From CAZJWR01 sp964549765 (GTDB lineage: Bacteria; Zixibacteria; MSB-5A5; GN15; JAAZOE01): a DNA stretch of 13,913 nucleotides. The notes beneath the pieces were generated by a model. It worked only from the letters and a program-made list of their open reading frames with translations, searched no databases and was not told the origin of the DNA. The stretch covers positions 1 to 13,913 of the forward strand of contig CAZJWR010000083.1 of assembly GCA_964549765.1 (NCBI GenBank). Direction: 5' to 3'. Made by a program: the position numbers and the translations under genes. Shown here piece after piece: positions 1 through 5,892 of this stretch; position 1 is the first letter of the stretch, and each line of letters begins with the position of its first letter.

Positions 1-137
1 ACAATATACTTTTTAATTATCTTTGGCAAGTTTTTTTTCGCTTTGTCGTCGGCTTCCTGCCCGATATAGATATCGGTGATTCCGTCTGATCATTTAATCG
101 AACGTGGACATTTTTTCCCAAATTTCCCATCTCGCCG
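1..137. other. Left edge, no supported gene
   Basis: This is the stretch downstream of the methyltransferase stop codon. On the minus strand one frame stays open from about position 89 to the window edge and uses coding-like codons (it reads ITDIYIGQEADDKAKK), but a TGA lies just upstream of it. It has no ATG or GTG, and its only TTG has no ribosome binding site. I therefore do not call a gene. A perfect inverted repeat (CCGATAT-AG-ATATCGG, 61-76) lies inside and could be an operator for whatever gene follows to the left. Confidence 0.4.
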
Positions 138-794
138 TCAGGCGCCGCGATCCATCCGTACCGCCAGCGCCACGCCGTCGCGAATTGGAAGAATACTGGC
201 AAAAAAGCGATCATCGGCGAACAGCGCCCGCGTAAATTGGCGTATTCCCAGCGTGGTGCGGTCTTGTACCCGGTCGTCGAAGACGCGCCCCGACCAGATC
301 ACGTTATCGGTGATAAAAAGCCCTCCCGGCCGCAGCAGCCGCGCGGCGACGTCAAGAGTCTGCGGGTAGCCATGTTTGTCGATATCATTCAGAATAATAT
401 CGTATGGATCTCGGAGCCCCTCGGCCGTCGCCAGCGCCTCGCCAACCACGAAATCGAAAGTCGTTTCCAGTCCGGCCCGCTCGAAGTACTTCATGGCCCG
501 GTCGCGGTTGGCCGGGTTGGTGTCGGTCATGGTGACCCGCCCCCGCTTGCCCATTGCCAGGGCGAACCAAAACGCCGAATAGCCATATCCGGACCCAAGT
601 TCCAATACCCGTTTCGCTCCTTTCATCACGGCCATCTGGTACAGCACGCGTCCCACCAACGGACCGATGATGGGAAAGCCGCTGCGTCCCGCGTAGGTTT
701 CCATCGATGTCAGCACCCGGTGTTGTTTCGGCGTTACCTTGTGCAGATAGGCGTCGATGTCTTCGCAACGTAATAGTTTCTTTTTACCGGCCAC
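138..794 (-). CDS. SAM-dependent O-methyltransferase (family 3)
   Basis: This is a class I methyltransferase of the O-methyltransferase family 3 type (CCoAMT/COMT-like), predicted to transfer a methyl group from S-adenosylmethionine to a hydroxyl of an unidentified small molecule. The glycine-rich SAM loop reads VLELGSGYGYSAFW. An acidic residue after strand 2 follows (MTDTNP), then a DIILNDIDKHGYP segment where family members carry the metal-binding Asp, and LLRPGGLFITDNVIWSGRV, which is typical of the family. I place the start at GTG 794-792 and not at the ATG at 818, because a strong AAAGGAG (minus strand, 807-801) sits 6 bases before this GTG and would lie inside the longer version. This gives 218 residues, a normal length. 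The substrate cannot be read from the sequence. It lies 129 bases after ispH and is probably transcribed separately. Confidence 0.88.
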   Translation of the reverse strand: MAGKKKLLRCEDIDAYLHKVTPKQHRVLTSMETYAGRSGFPIIGPLVGRVLYQMAVMKGAKRVLELGSGYGYSAFWFALAMGKRGRVTMTDTNPANRDRAMKYFERAGLETTFDFVVGEALATAEGLRDPYDIILNDIDKHGYPQTLDVAARLLRPGGLFITDNVIWSGRVFDDRVQDRTTLGIRQFTRALFADDRFFASILPIRDGVALAVRMDRGA

Positions 795-800
795 GGTCGG

Positions 801-807
801 CTCCTTT
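801..807 (-). promoter_or_regulatory. Strong Shine-Dalgarno fixing a GTG start
   Basis: AAAGGAG on the minus strand is separated by 6 bases (CCGACC) from a GTG at 794. No comparable ribosome binding site precedes the upstream in-frame ATG at 818. This decides the start of the O-methyltransferase. Confidence 0.7.
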
Positions 808-923
808 GCTCGTCCCATTCGTTATTGTCATACCGTTTGAATCGTTATCCGGCGAGTATACATCCGGACTAGAAGATCACCCGATGAAGCCGCGTCATTC
901 GGACGGTGAGTGACCATCCCGGA

Positions 924-1853
924 TCACGGCACGGATTTGCGGCTTCCGCGTCTCGTTTTTCTTCCCGGTCTGATGACCCGGGCGGTTCCGCCCGAATACG
1001 TCTCCAACCGCGAAACGACCTCCTCCACCAGGAAATCGGGCGTCGATGCGCCGGCGGTGATCCCGATTGTCTCGATACCGTCCAGCCAGGTTTCATCAAG
1101 GGCGTCGGCCGAATTTATCAAATACGCGCGGCCGCATATGGCCTCTGAGATCGAACGCAGCCGATTGGAATTAGCCGAGCTGGCCGACCCGACGACCAGC
1201 ATGATCTGTACTTCGGGCGCAATCTGCAAAATCGCCGCCTGGCGCTGGCTGGTGGCGTGACAGATAGTGTTGCACACCTCGATGCCACGAAACAGCTTTT
1301 TGGCTTCGGCGCCGATCTTCTTGAAATCGGCCACGTCGGCGGTCGTCTGTGCGGTGAGCGCGTACCTGCGCCCGTTCGGTTTCAATTTGCGCAGCGCCTC
1401 GACGCTGCCAATGACCTGCACCCGGCCCGGCGGCGCCTGACCGACGACACCGATCGTCTCATGATGATGAATATCGCCGAAATGGATAATGTGATATCCA
1501 TTGTCGATTAGCTTATGGATGATTTTGTGAATCCGGATCACCAGCGGACAGGTGGCGTCGACGACTTTGAGGCCGCGATTGGCGGCTTCCTGAAACATCG
1601 ACGGCGGCGCGCCGTGGGCGGAAACGATGACGGTTCCGCCGGGAACCTCCGTCACATCTGAGACATACCCGATTCCCTGGTCGGCGAGATTCTTAACGAC
1701 GGCATCGTTGTGGACGATCTCATGGATGACGTTGACCGGGCCGGGGCCGGCCTCGCCCGTTTCCAGGGCAATCGTGATCGCCCGCTTGACGCCCATACAA
1801 AAACCGTAATGGTTCGCCAGGATGATCTTTTTCAGTTTCTTATCGGCCATCAT
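924..1853 (-). CDS. ispH: 4-hydroxy-3-methylbut-2-enyl diphosphate reductase
   Basis: IspH catalyses the last step of the MEP pathway, reducing HMBPP to isopentenyl and dimethylallyl diphosphate. It is a cytoplasmic [4Fe-4S] enzyme. The three cluster cysteines are in place: C19 in HYGFCMGVKRA, C102 in VDATCPLV and C198 in NTICHATSQRQ. The substrate-binding signatures IHEIVHN (about 43-49), SAHGAP (about 79-84), HHETIGVVGQ (about 130-139) and AQTT (about 168-171) are also present. The 309 residues match the usual size. The two first codons are both ATG (1853 and 1850), and no good ribosome binding site separates them. The C-terminal tail is Arg/Lys-rich and unremarkable. The gene lies 119 bases downstream of pdxT. 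It depends on Fe-S assembly, which is encoded nearby. Confidence 0.97.
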   Translation of the reverse strand: MMADKKLKKIILANHYGFCMGVKRAITIALETGEAGPGPVNVIHEIVHNDAVVKNLADQGIGYVSDVTEVPGGTVIVSAHGAPPSMFQEAANRGLKVVDATCPLVIRIHKIIHKLIDNGYHIIHFGDIHHHETIGVVGQAPPGRVQVIGSVEALRKLKPNGRRYALTAQTTADVADFKKIGAEAKKLFRGIEVCNTICHATSQRQAAILQIAPEVQIMLVVGSASSANSNRLRSISEAICGRAYLINSADALDETWLDGIETIGITAGASTPDFLVEEVVSRLETYSGGTARVIRPGRKTRRGSRKSVP

Positions 1854-1972
1854 GTCATATACAACGAAGTCTCTTTATCGGCTGTCAGAAGAATTCGCTG
1901 CCCAATGGTATCCTATCAGGCCATCCATATAGATAACAACACAATAAATATTCAGGCGGTTCCGTCCGGTCT

Positions 1973-2569
1973 TCACGCCGACGTCGTCACGGGAAATCTG
2001 CGAGCGAAAAACTCGTGCAGCAACGTCGATCCGGTCAATTCGGGATGAAAGGCCGACACCAAAATGTTCTTCTGGGCGAGCAATACGGGATCATCGTTCC
2101 AGGTCAGCAGCGTCGTCACGCCCCGGCCGACACCGGTCACCCGGGGCGCCCGGATGAATACCAAGTCGAGCTGTTCCGCGGAACCGTTGAGCGATATCGA
2201 CGACGGCGCCACCAGCGAATGAACCTGCCGGCCGTACCCGTTCCGCTCGACGGTAATATCGATGGCCCCATAGGGGACAATCGACCGATCATTGACTTTG
2301 GCCGCCAGCAAAATCATTCCGGCGCACGTGCCCCAGACGGGATGAGACGCGATAAACGCCGCGAAGGTGTCTTTCATCCCGAGCCGAACGATCAAATCGG
2401 CGATCACAGTCGACTCACCGCCGGGGATGATCAGCCGGTCGACGCGGTCGAAGTCGTCCGCGAACCGTACGGCCCGTCCAGCGATCCCGGCGGTATCGAG
2501 AATCTCGAGATGTTTCTGGTAATCACCCTGGAGAGCCAGCACGCCAACCACGGAAACTCGGTCGCTCAT
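1973..2569 (-). CDS. pdxT: PLP synthase glutaminase subunit PdxT
   Basis: PdxT is the class I glutamine amidotransferase subunit of the DXP-independent pyridoxal 5'-phosphate synthase. It hydrolyses glutamine and channels ammonia to PdxS. The N-terminal GVLALQGDYQKH segment, the IIPGGEST motif (about 47-54), the nucleophile elbow WGTCAGMILLA (C82) and the FHPELT motif with H175 and E177 give the full catalytic triad. The open frame extends upstream to 2776, but that extension is only the pdxS coding region read in another frame. The real start is the ATG at 2569, which overlaps the pdxS stop as ATGA, so the two genes are probably translationally coupled. The 198 residues are typical. Confidence 0.97.
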   Translation of the reverse strand: MSDRVSVVGVLALQGDYQKHLEILDTAGIAGRAVRFADDFDRVDRLIIPGGESTVIADLIVRLGMKDTFAAFIASHPVWGTCAGMILLAAKVNDRSIVPYGAIDITVERNGYGRQVHSLVAPSSISLNGSAEQLDLVFIRAPRVTGVGRGVTTLLTWNDDPVLLAQKNILVSAFHPELTGSTLLHEFFARRFPVTTSA

Positions 2570-3444
2570 CGCGTATGCAGCAGCTCCTTGTCGTCGATAC
2601 TGGCAACGCTGATCCCCGGCATGCTGCCGCCGATTCCGCGGGAAATATCCGCCAGTTCCTCGGGCTTGTCGAATCGGGCTACCGCTGTCACGATGGCCTT
2701 GGCCATCCGGGGTGGATTTTCCGATTTGAATATACCCGAGCCGACAAACACCGATTCCGCACCCAGCTGCATGCACAGGGAAGCGTCCGCGGGACTGGCG
2801 ATTCCGCCGGCGGCGAAATTGGGCACCGGCAGCCGGCCGAGTTCGGCCACTTTGTGGACGAGTTCGAGGGGCGCGGCCAGTTCCTTGGCCTTGGCGGGCA
2901 ATTCGTCGGCGGGCAATATCGTCAGACTCTTGATCTGTTTGTTGATCAGGCGCAGATGACGGACGGCCTCGGAAACGTCGCCCGTGCCAGCCTCGCCCTT
3001 GGTCCGTATCAGCGCCGCCCCCTCACCGATGCGCCGTAGGGCTTCGGACAGATTGCGGCAGCCACAAACGAACGGCACTTTGAAACGGGTTTTATCTATA
3101 TGGTTTTCGTAATCGGCCGGTGTCAGTACTTCCGACTCGTCGATAAAATCGACCTCAAGCGCTTCCAGAATCTGCGCTTCGGCAAAATGCCCGATGCGGC
3201 ATTTGGCCATGACGGGAATAGTGACCATTTTTTTGATCGCTTCGATAATGGCCGGATCTGCCATGCGGGCCACGCCGCCGGCGGCGCGGATATCCGACGG
3301 CACCCGCTCCAGGGCCATCACGGCCACCGCCCCGGCATCCTCCGCGATCTTGGCCTGCTCCGGCGTGGTCACATCCATGATCACCCCGTTGCGAAGCATT
3401 TCCGCCAGGCCTATCTTCACCGTCATATCATTGTTTTTTTCCAT
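2566..3444 (-). CDS. pdxS: PLP synthase subunit PdxS
   Basis: PdxS is the (beta/alpha)8 synthase subunit that makes pyridoxal 5'-phosphate from ribose 5-phosphate, glyceraldehyde 3-phosphate and ammonia from PdxT. It normally forms a dodecamer. The two catalytic lysines are present at K81 (in PVMAKCRIGHFAEAQ) and K149 (in LIRTKGEAGTGDV), the same numbers I recall for the Bacillus subtilis enzyme. The MALERVPSDIR segment, the PNFAAGGIASPADA phosphate-binding loop and the VFVGSGIFKS segment follow in the expected order. A GGGAG six bases before the ATG at 3444 supports the start. The 292 residues match the family. It is the first gene of the pdxST pair, and together they form a complete de novo vitamin B6 route. 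Confidence 0.98.
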   Translation of the reverse strand: MEKNNDMTVKIGLAEMLRNGVIMDVTTPEQAKIAEDAGAVAVMALERVPSDIRAAGGVARMADPAIIEAIKKMVTIPVMAKCRIGHFAEAQILEALEVDFIDESEVLTPADYENHIDKTRFKVPFVCGCRNLSEALRRIGEGAALIRTKGEAGTGDVSEAVRHLRLINKQIKSLTILPADELPAKAKELAAPLELVHKVAELGRLPVPNFAAGGIASPADASLCMQLGAESVFVGSGIFKSENPPRMAKAIVTAVARFDKPEELADISRGIGGSMPGISVASIDDKELLHTR

Positions 3445-3694
3445 ACCGTACTCCCGGAGCGGTTTTGTCCGGCGCCTGCGTCATCCTCACCGCCCGTTTT
3501 TGTCATGTTTTACTATCGGCGCCACCGTCGTGTGCGTTCGCCATTTTACCCGAATAATATACGAAACTCGGGGGCGGCAAAGCAAGTGTTGTGGTAACAG
3601 GAAGCCCTGATGGATGAGAACCAGCCGAACCGATCGATACCGCGCCCCCTCCCGAAGGTTTCCTTCGCAAAGTAACCGCGGTCTCGCTCGGGTA

Positions 3695-4102
3695 CTACCG
3701 GCCGCCGGCGGCGCCCGCGAATGTCTGCCGTTTCAGCGCCTTGGTGATCTGGTCCTGCTGCTTCACGAAAAACGGCCGAATTTCGCACGCCTTCTCCCGC
3801 GTACATCCCGAATGATTGCCGTCAACGCACAGATTCACGGCAACCGGCCCCTCCATCGCTTCGATCACGTCCAGATATGAGATTTCCTTGGCCGGACGCG
3901 CCAGCCGATATCCGCCGGTGACTCCCTGAAACGACACCAGAATACCGGCGCGGGTCAATTCCTTCAGGATTTTGGCCAAAAATTCTCGAGGAATGGTGCG
4001 GGCCTTGGCGATTCGTCCGATCGACGCCAATTCGGTTTTCTTCAGTTGTGCCACATAGGCCACCGCCCGCAACGCATAATCTGCTTTCCTGGATAACTGC
4101 AT
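3695..4102 (-). CDS. Rrf2/IscR-family transcriptional regulator
   Basis: This is a winged-helix Rrf2-family regulator that probably senses Fe-S status or redox state and controls the divergent isc genes. It opens with the family signature MQLSRKADYALRAVAYVAQL. A helix-turn-helix region follows (about residues 24-50), then the wing VSFQGVTGGYRLARP. Three cysteines, C92, C100 and C106 (CVDGNHSGC and KAC), resemble the IscR/RsrR cluster ligands, although the C92-C100 spacing is two residues longer than in E. coli IscR as I recall it. I start at the ATG at 4102; a longer in-frame start at 4177 would add 25 residues not seen in the family. The 135 residues are usual. It is transcribed away from the iscA-like gene across a 416-base regulatory gap, a classic autoregulated arrangement. 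It could instead be an NsrR-like sensor. Confidence 0.9.
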   Translation of the reverse strand: MQLSRKADYALRAVAYVAQLKKTELASIGRIAKARTIPREFLAKILKELTRAGILVSFQGVTGGYRLARPAKEISYLDVIEAMEGPVAVNLCVDGNHSGCTREKACEIRPFFVKQQDQITKALKRQTFAGAAGGR

Positions 4103-4379
4103 AGGAAAATCAACCCTTCTCGCTAAACGTTTCACTTTGTATTCAATCAACCATGGCATTTCGCCGTGAGTTTCCAAAATCTAAATTTACTTGGTGCAAT
4201 GACGCCTCCCGGGCGCTCACACTGATACGTAAACATAGTGAATTTCGACCAATTTTTCCATTTATTTTTACAACGCAGGCCGATAAAGGTCCAGTAAAAT
4301 ATCCGACCGGAGCAGGTATTCTCTTGCCCCCGTTCGAATTAGCTATATACATAACGTAGGTAAAAAAAGGCCATAAAAC

Positions 4380-4393
4380 GCGCAATTTTGCGC
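4380..4393. repeat. Inverted repeat GCGCAA-TT-TTGCGC
   Basis: This is a perfect 6-base inverted repeat with a 2-base spacer, flanked at 4369 and 4401 by GGCC, which could extend it into a larger imperfect dyad. It lies about 125-140 bases before the iscA-like start and just upstream of the candidate -35 element. It may be an operator or a small hairpin. Nothing in the sequence identifies the protein that would bind it. Confidence 0.4.
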
Positions 4394-4407
4394 TCTTTGC
4401 GGCCATT

Positions 4408-4437
4408 TTGTCAAAAATTAGTCCAATGGACTACCCT
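4408..4437 (+). promoter_or_regulatory. Candidate promoter of the isc-like cluster
   Basis: TTGTCA (4408-4413) resembles a -35 box, and TACCCT (4432-4437) is a weak -10 box after 18 bases. The 15-base palindrome at 4419-4433 fills the spacer, the usual position for a repressor site. This is an inference from consensus similarity only. Confidence 0.35.
4419..4433. promoter_or_regulatory. Putative Rrf2 operator TAGTCC-AAT-GGACTA
   Basis: This is a perfect inverted repeat with 6-base arms and a 3-base spacer, about 86 bases upstream of the iscA-like start codon and between the candidate -35 and -10 boxes. The GACT/AGTC core resembles elements seen in IscR-type sites, but the half-site order is not the E. 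coli type 1 arrangement. The adjacent, divergent Rrf2 regulator is the natural candidate to bind it. Confidence 0.5.
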
Positions 4438-4518
4438 ATGTTCGTCGTATCCAATGAGAATTGACATATGTACGAATACCGGCCCCGAACCGGTGCATCA
4501 TTGGAAAAGGATCGACAC

Positions 4519-4896
4519 ATGAATAAAGTCACGACGTCTATCGATGAAAACGGCCGCCGACAAAACTACCCGGTCCACCTGACCCCGGCCGCGGTCGGCG
4601 AAGTCCGACGACTCATGAACGAGCAAAAGCTCGGTGACGATGCGGTACTCCGCGTCGGCGTCAAGGGCGGCGGATGCGGCGGGCTGACCTACCGCATGGA
4701 ATTCGACACCGCCGTCGCCGAATCCGACCGGAAGCTCGAATTCGACGGCCTCACCGTCGTCGTGGATGCCAAGTCGCTGGTATATATGGACGGCACGACG
4801 ATAGACTTCAGCCGTGAATTGCTCACCGGCGGCTTCAAGTTCGATAACCCGATGTCATCCCGGAGCTGCGGCTGCGGGACCTCGTTTTCCGTCTGA
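4519..4896 (+). CDS. A-type Fe-S cluster carrier (IscA/ErpA-like)
   Basis: This is a HesB/IscA family A-type carrier that receives Fe-S clusters from the scaffold and delivers them to client enzymes. The three conserved cysteines are C53 in VKGGGCGGLTY and C117/C119 in the C-terminal SCGCGTSFSV. VHLTPAAVGEVRRLM at 19-33 and FDNPMSSRSCGCG at 108-120 are family landmarks. I start at the ATG at 4519, which has AAAGGA about seven bases upstream; an ATG at 4468 would add 17 unlikely residues. The protein has 125 residues. It is first in a plus-strand cluster with a DUF2480-like gene, a ferredoxin and iscX, and faces an Rrf2 regulator. Whether it is closer to IscA, ErpA or SufA cannot be settled by eye. 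Confidence 0.94.
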   Translation: MNKVTTSIDENGRRQNYPVHLTPAAVGEVRRLMNEQKLGDDAVLRVGVKGGGCGGLTYRMEFDTAVAESDRKLEFDGLTVVVDAKSLVYMDGTTIDFSRELLTGGFKFDNPMSSRSCGCGTSFSV

Positions 4897-4915
4897 TGCG
4901 ACAGAGCAATATATA

Positions 4916-5188
4916 ATGGAAACCCTCGATTTCTCAGTCTTCATGACCGGCGACAAGGTGACCGAATCGGACTTCTTCGAAAAAGTCAACCGCTTCGAGT
5001 GGGACAAATTCCGAGACAAAGCGGTTCTCGTTCGGGGATGCAGGACGGCCATCATTCCGCCGTGGGCGTTTATGGCCGTCGCCTCCCGCCTGGCGCAAAC
5101 AGCCAGGCGGGTGCGCTACGGCAGCGAACATTCATCAGTCACGGTATTTGCCGCACCGGACCGGACGCCTCCGACCTCGCCAGCGTAG
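4916..5188 (+). CDS. Single-domain DUF2480-like protein
   Basis: The function is unknown. The 90-residue protein resembles one half of DUF2480 proteins, which I recall as about 160-170 residues with two related halves and often encoded beside SUF genes in Bacteroidetes. Matching elements are ESDFFEKVNRFEWDKFRDKAVLVRGC (17-42; acidic-aromatic, then the short strand ending in GC), the IIPPWAFMAVASRLA helix (46-60) and RRVRYGSEHSSVTVF (64-78), like the FGE-C-S-V-P ending of that family. A single cysteine, C42, sits at a conserved position. It begins 19 bases after the iscA-like stop with only a weak ribosome binding site. The tail after residue 78 (AAPDRTPPTSPA) looks non-native, and coding-like sequence continues in the next frame, so a frameshift is possible. 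A role in Fe-S assembly is inferred from context only. Confidence 0.62.
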   Translation: METLDFSVFMTGDKVTESDFFEKVNRFEWDKFRDKAVLVRGCRTAIIPPWAFMAVASRLAQTARRVRYGSEHSSVTVFAAPDRTPPTSPA

Positions 5189-5314
5189 CCCGCATCGCAC
5201 CCATCGAGTTCGCGGACATGCTTCCCTCTTCAGGAATTCGACGGCCGTGCCGATTTTGTGAACAAATCGACGATCGTCGATGTTGTGTTTGGAGACCGGA
5301 GGAAAACGCCGCCC

Positions 5315-5608
5315 ATGCCGAAAGTGATTATCGATGGAAAACAGCTGGATGTGCATTCGGGAATAACAATTCTCGACGCCGCTCTTGACAACGCCATCGA
5401 AATGACCCATAATTGCGGCGGAAACTGCGCGTGTTCCACCTGTCACGTTATCATAGAAGAAGGCGACGAAAATTTGTCCGCGATGCAGGATGACGAGAAC
5501 GATATGCTCGACACCGCCTTCCAGCGAACGGATCATTCGCGGCTGGCCTGTCAGGCGCAGGTGATGGGCGACGTGAAGGTGATAACACCGCCGAAAATGG
5601 AAATATAG
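5315..5608 (+). CDS. fdx: ISC-type [2Fe-2S] ferredoxin
   Basis: This is an adrenodoxin/ISC-type ferredoxin that supplies electrons for Fe-S cluster assembly on IscU. The ligand pattern C34-x5-C40-x2-C43 (CGGNCACSTC) with C79 in RLACQAQV matches the ISC ferredoxin family, and the extra cysteine C38 is also found in E. coli Fdx. The acidic stretch ENDMLDTAFQ before the last cysteine is the usual partner-binding region. I choose the ATG at 5315 (97 residues), with GGAGG about 12 bases upstream. A GTG at 5258 would add 19 residues that are not typical. It sits between the DUF2480-like gene and iscX, as fdx-iscX do in the E. coli isc operon. Confidence 0.95.
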   Translation: MPKVIIDGKQLDVHSGITILDAALDNAIEMTHNCGGNCACSTCHVIIEEGDENLSAMQDDENDMLDTAFQRTDHSRLACQAQVMGDVKVITPPKMEI

Positions 5609-5632
5609 TCGCCGCAACACAGGTGTAGATTC

Positions 5633-5836
5633 ATGGACTGGGACGACGCTGAAGAAATCGCCGCGGCCTTATACCAGGCCTTTCCCGACATCGAGCCGTT
5701 GTCGCTCAAGTTTTCGGAACTCCGCGCACTCGTGATGGACGTCGATGATTTCGAGGGGAGCGCCAAGGACGCCAATGAGGTCCGGCTGGAGGCCATCCAG
5801 ATGGCCTGGCTCGATGAGGTTGAGACGGCCCATTGA
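5633..5836 (+). CDS. iscX: Fe-S assembly protein IscX
   Basis: IscX is a small acidic protein that binds IscS and iron and modulates the rate of cluster assembly. This 67-residue protein follows the family throughout: MDWDDAEEIAAALYQAFPD, then LSLKFSELRALVMDVDDF, then an ANEVRLEAIQMAWLDEVE end close to the E. coli NEKILEAILLVWLDEAE. The high Asp/Glu content is characteristic. It starts 24 bases after the ferredoxin stop with a modest AGGTG ribosome binding site, consistent with co-transcription. IscX is commonest in Proteobacteria-type isc operons, and its presence here argues for a true ISC system with IscS elsewhere in the genome. Confidence 0.92.
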   Translation: MDWDDAEEIAAALYQAFPDIEPLSLKFSELRALVMDVDDFEGSAKDANEVRLEAIQMAWLDEVETAH

Positions 5837-5849
5837 CGATGACATTCTG

Positions 5850-5862
5850 CGGTCTGAGACCG
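5850..5862. terminator. Small hairpin between convergent genes
   Basis: CGGTC-TGA-GACCG lies 13 bases after the iscX stop and 30 bases from the convergent dehydrogenase stop. It could end either transcript, but neither side has a T-run, so it is only a weak candidate. Confidence 0.25.
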
Positions 5863-5892
5863 GGGGCACGCTCGGCACGCCGGGAGAGTCTG

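Larger units (their letters stand above)
4103..4518. other. AT-rich divergent regulatory region
   Basis: These 416 bases between the Rrf2 gene and the iscA-like gene contain no convincing gene; short open frames here resemble no protein and have no ribosome binding site. The stretch is visibly more AT-rich than its flanks. Its iscA-proximal third holds two clean inverted repeats (4380-4393 and 4419-4433) and a candidate promoter. The Rrf2-proximal part shows an 8-base AAACGTTT palindrome but no clear promoter. Confidence 0.6.

Noticed and set aside
2570..2776. N-terminal extension of PdxT by 69 residues
   Set aside because: It is pdxS coding sequence read in another frame. PdxT homology begins exactly at the ATG that overlaps the pdxS stop.
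3653..3667. CGAAGG-TTT-CCTTCG hairpin downstream of the Rrf2 gene
   Set aside because: Short stem and no T-run on the minus strand, so I do not call it a terminator.
4143..4406. Open frames on both strands in the isc regulatory gap
   Set aside because: No recognisable similarity, no ribosome binding sites, and they overlap AT-rich sequence with operator-like palindromes.
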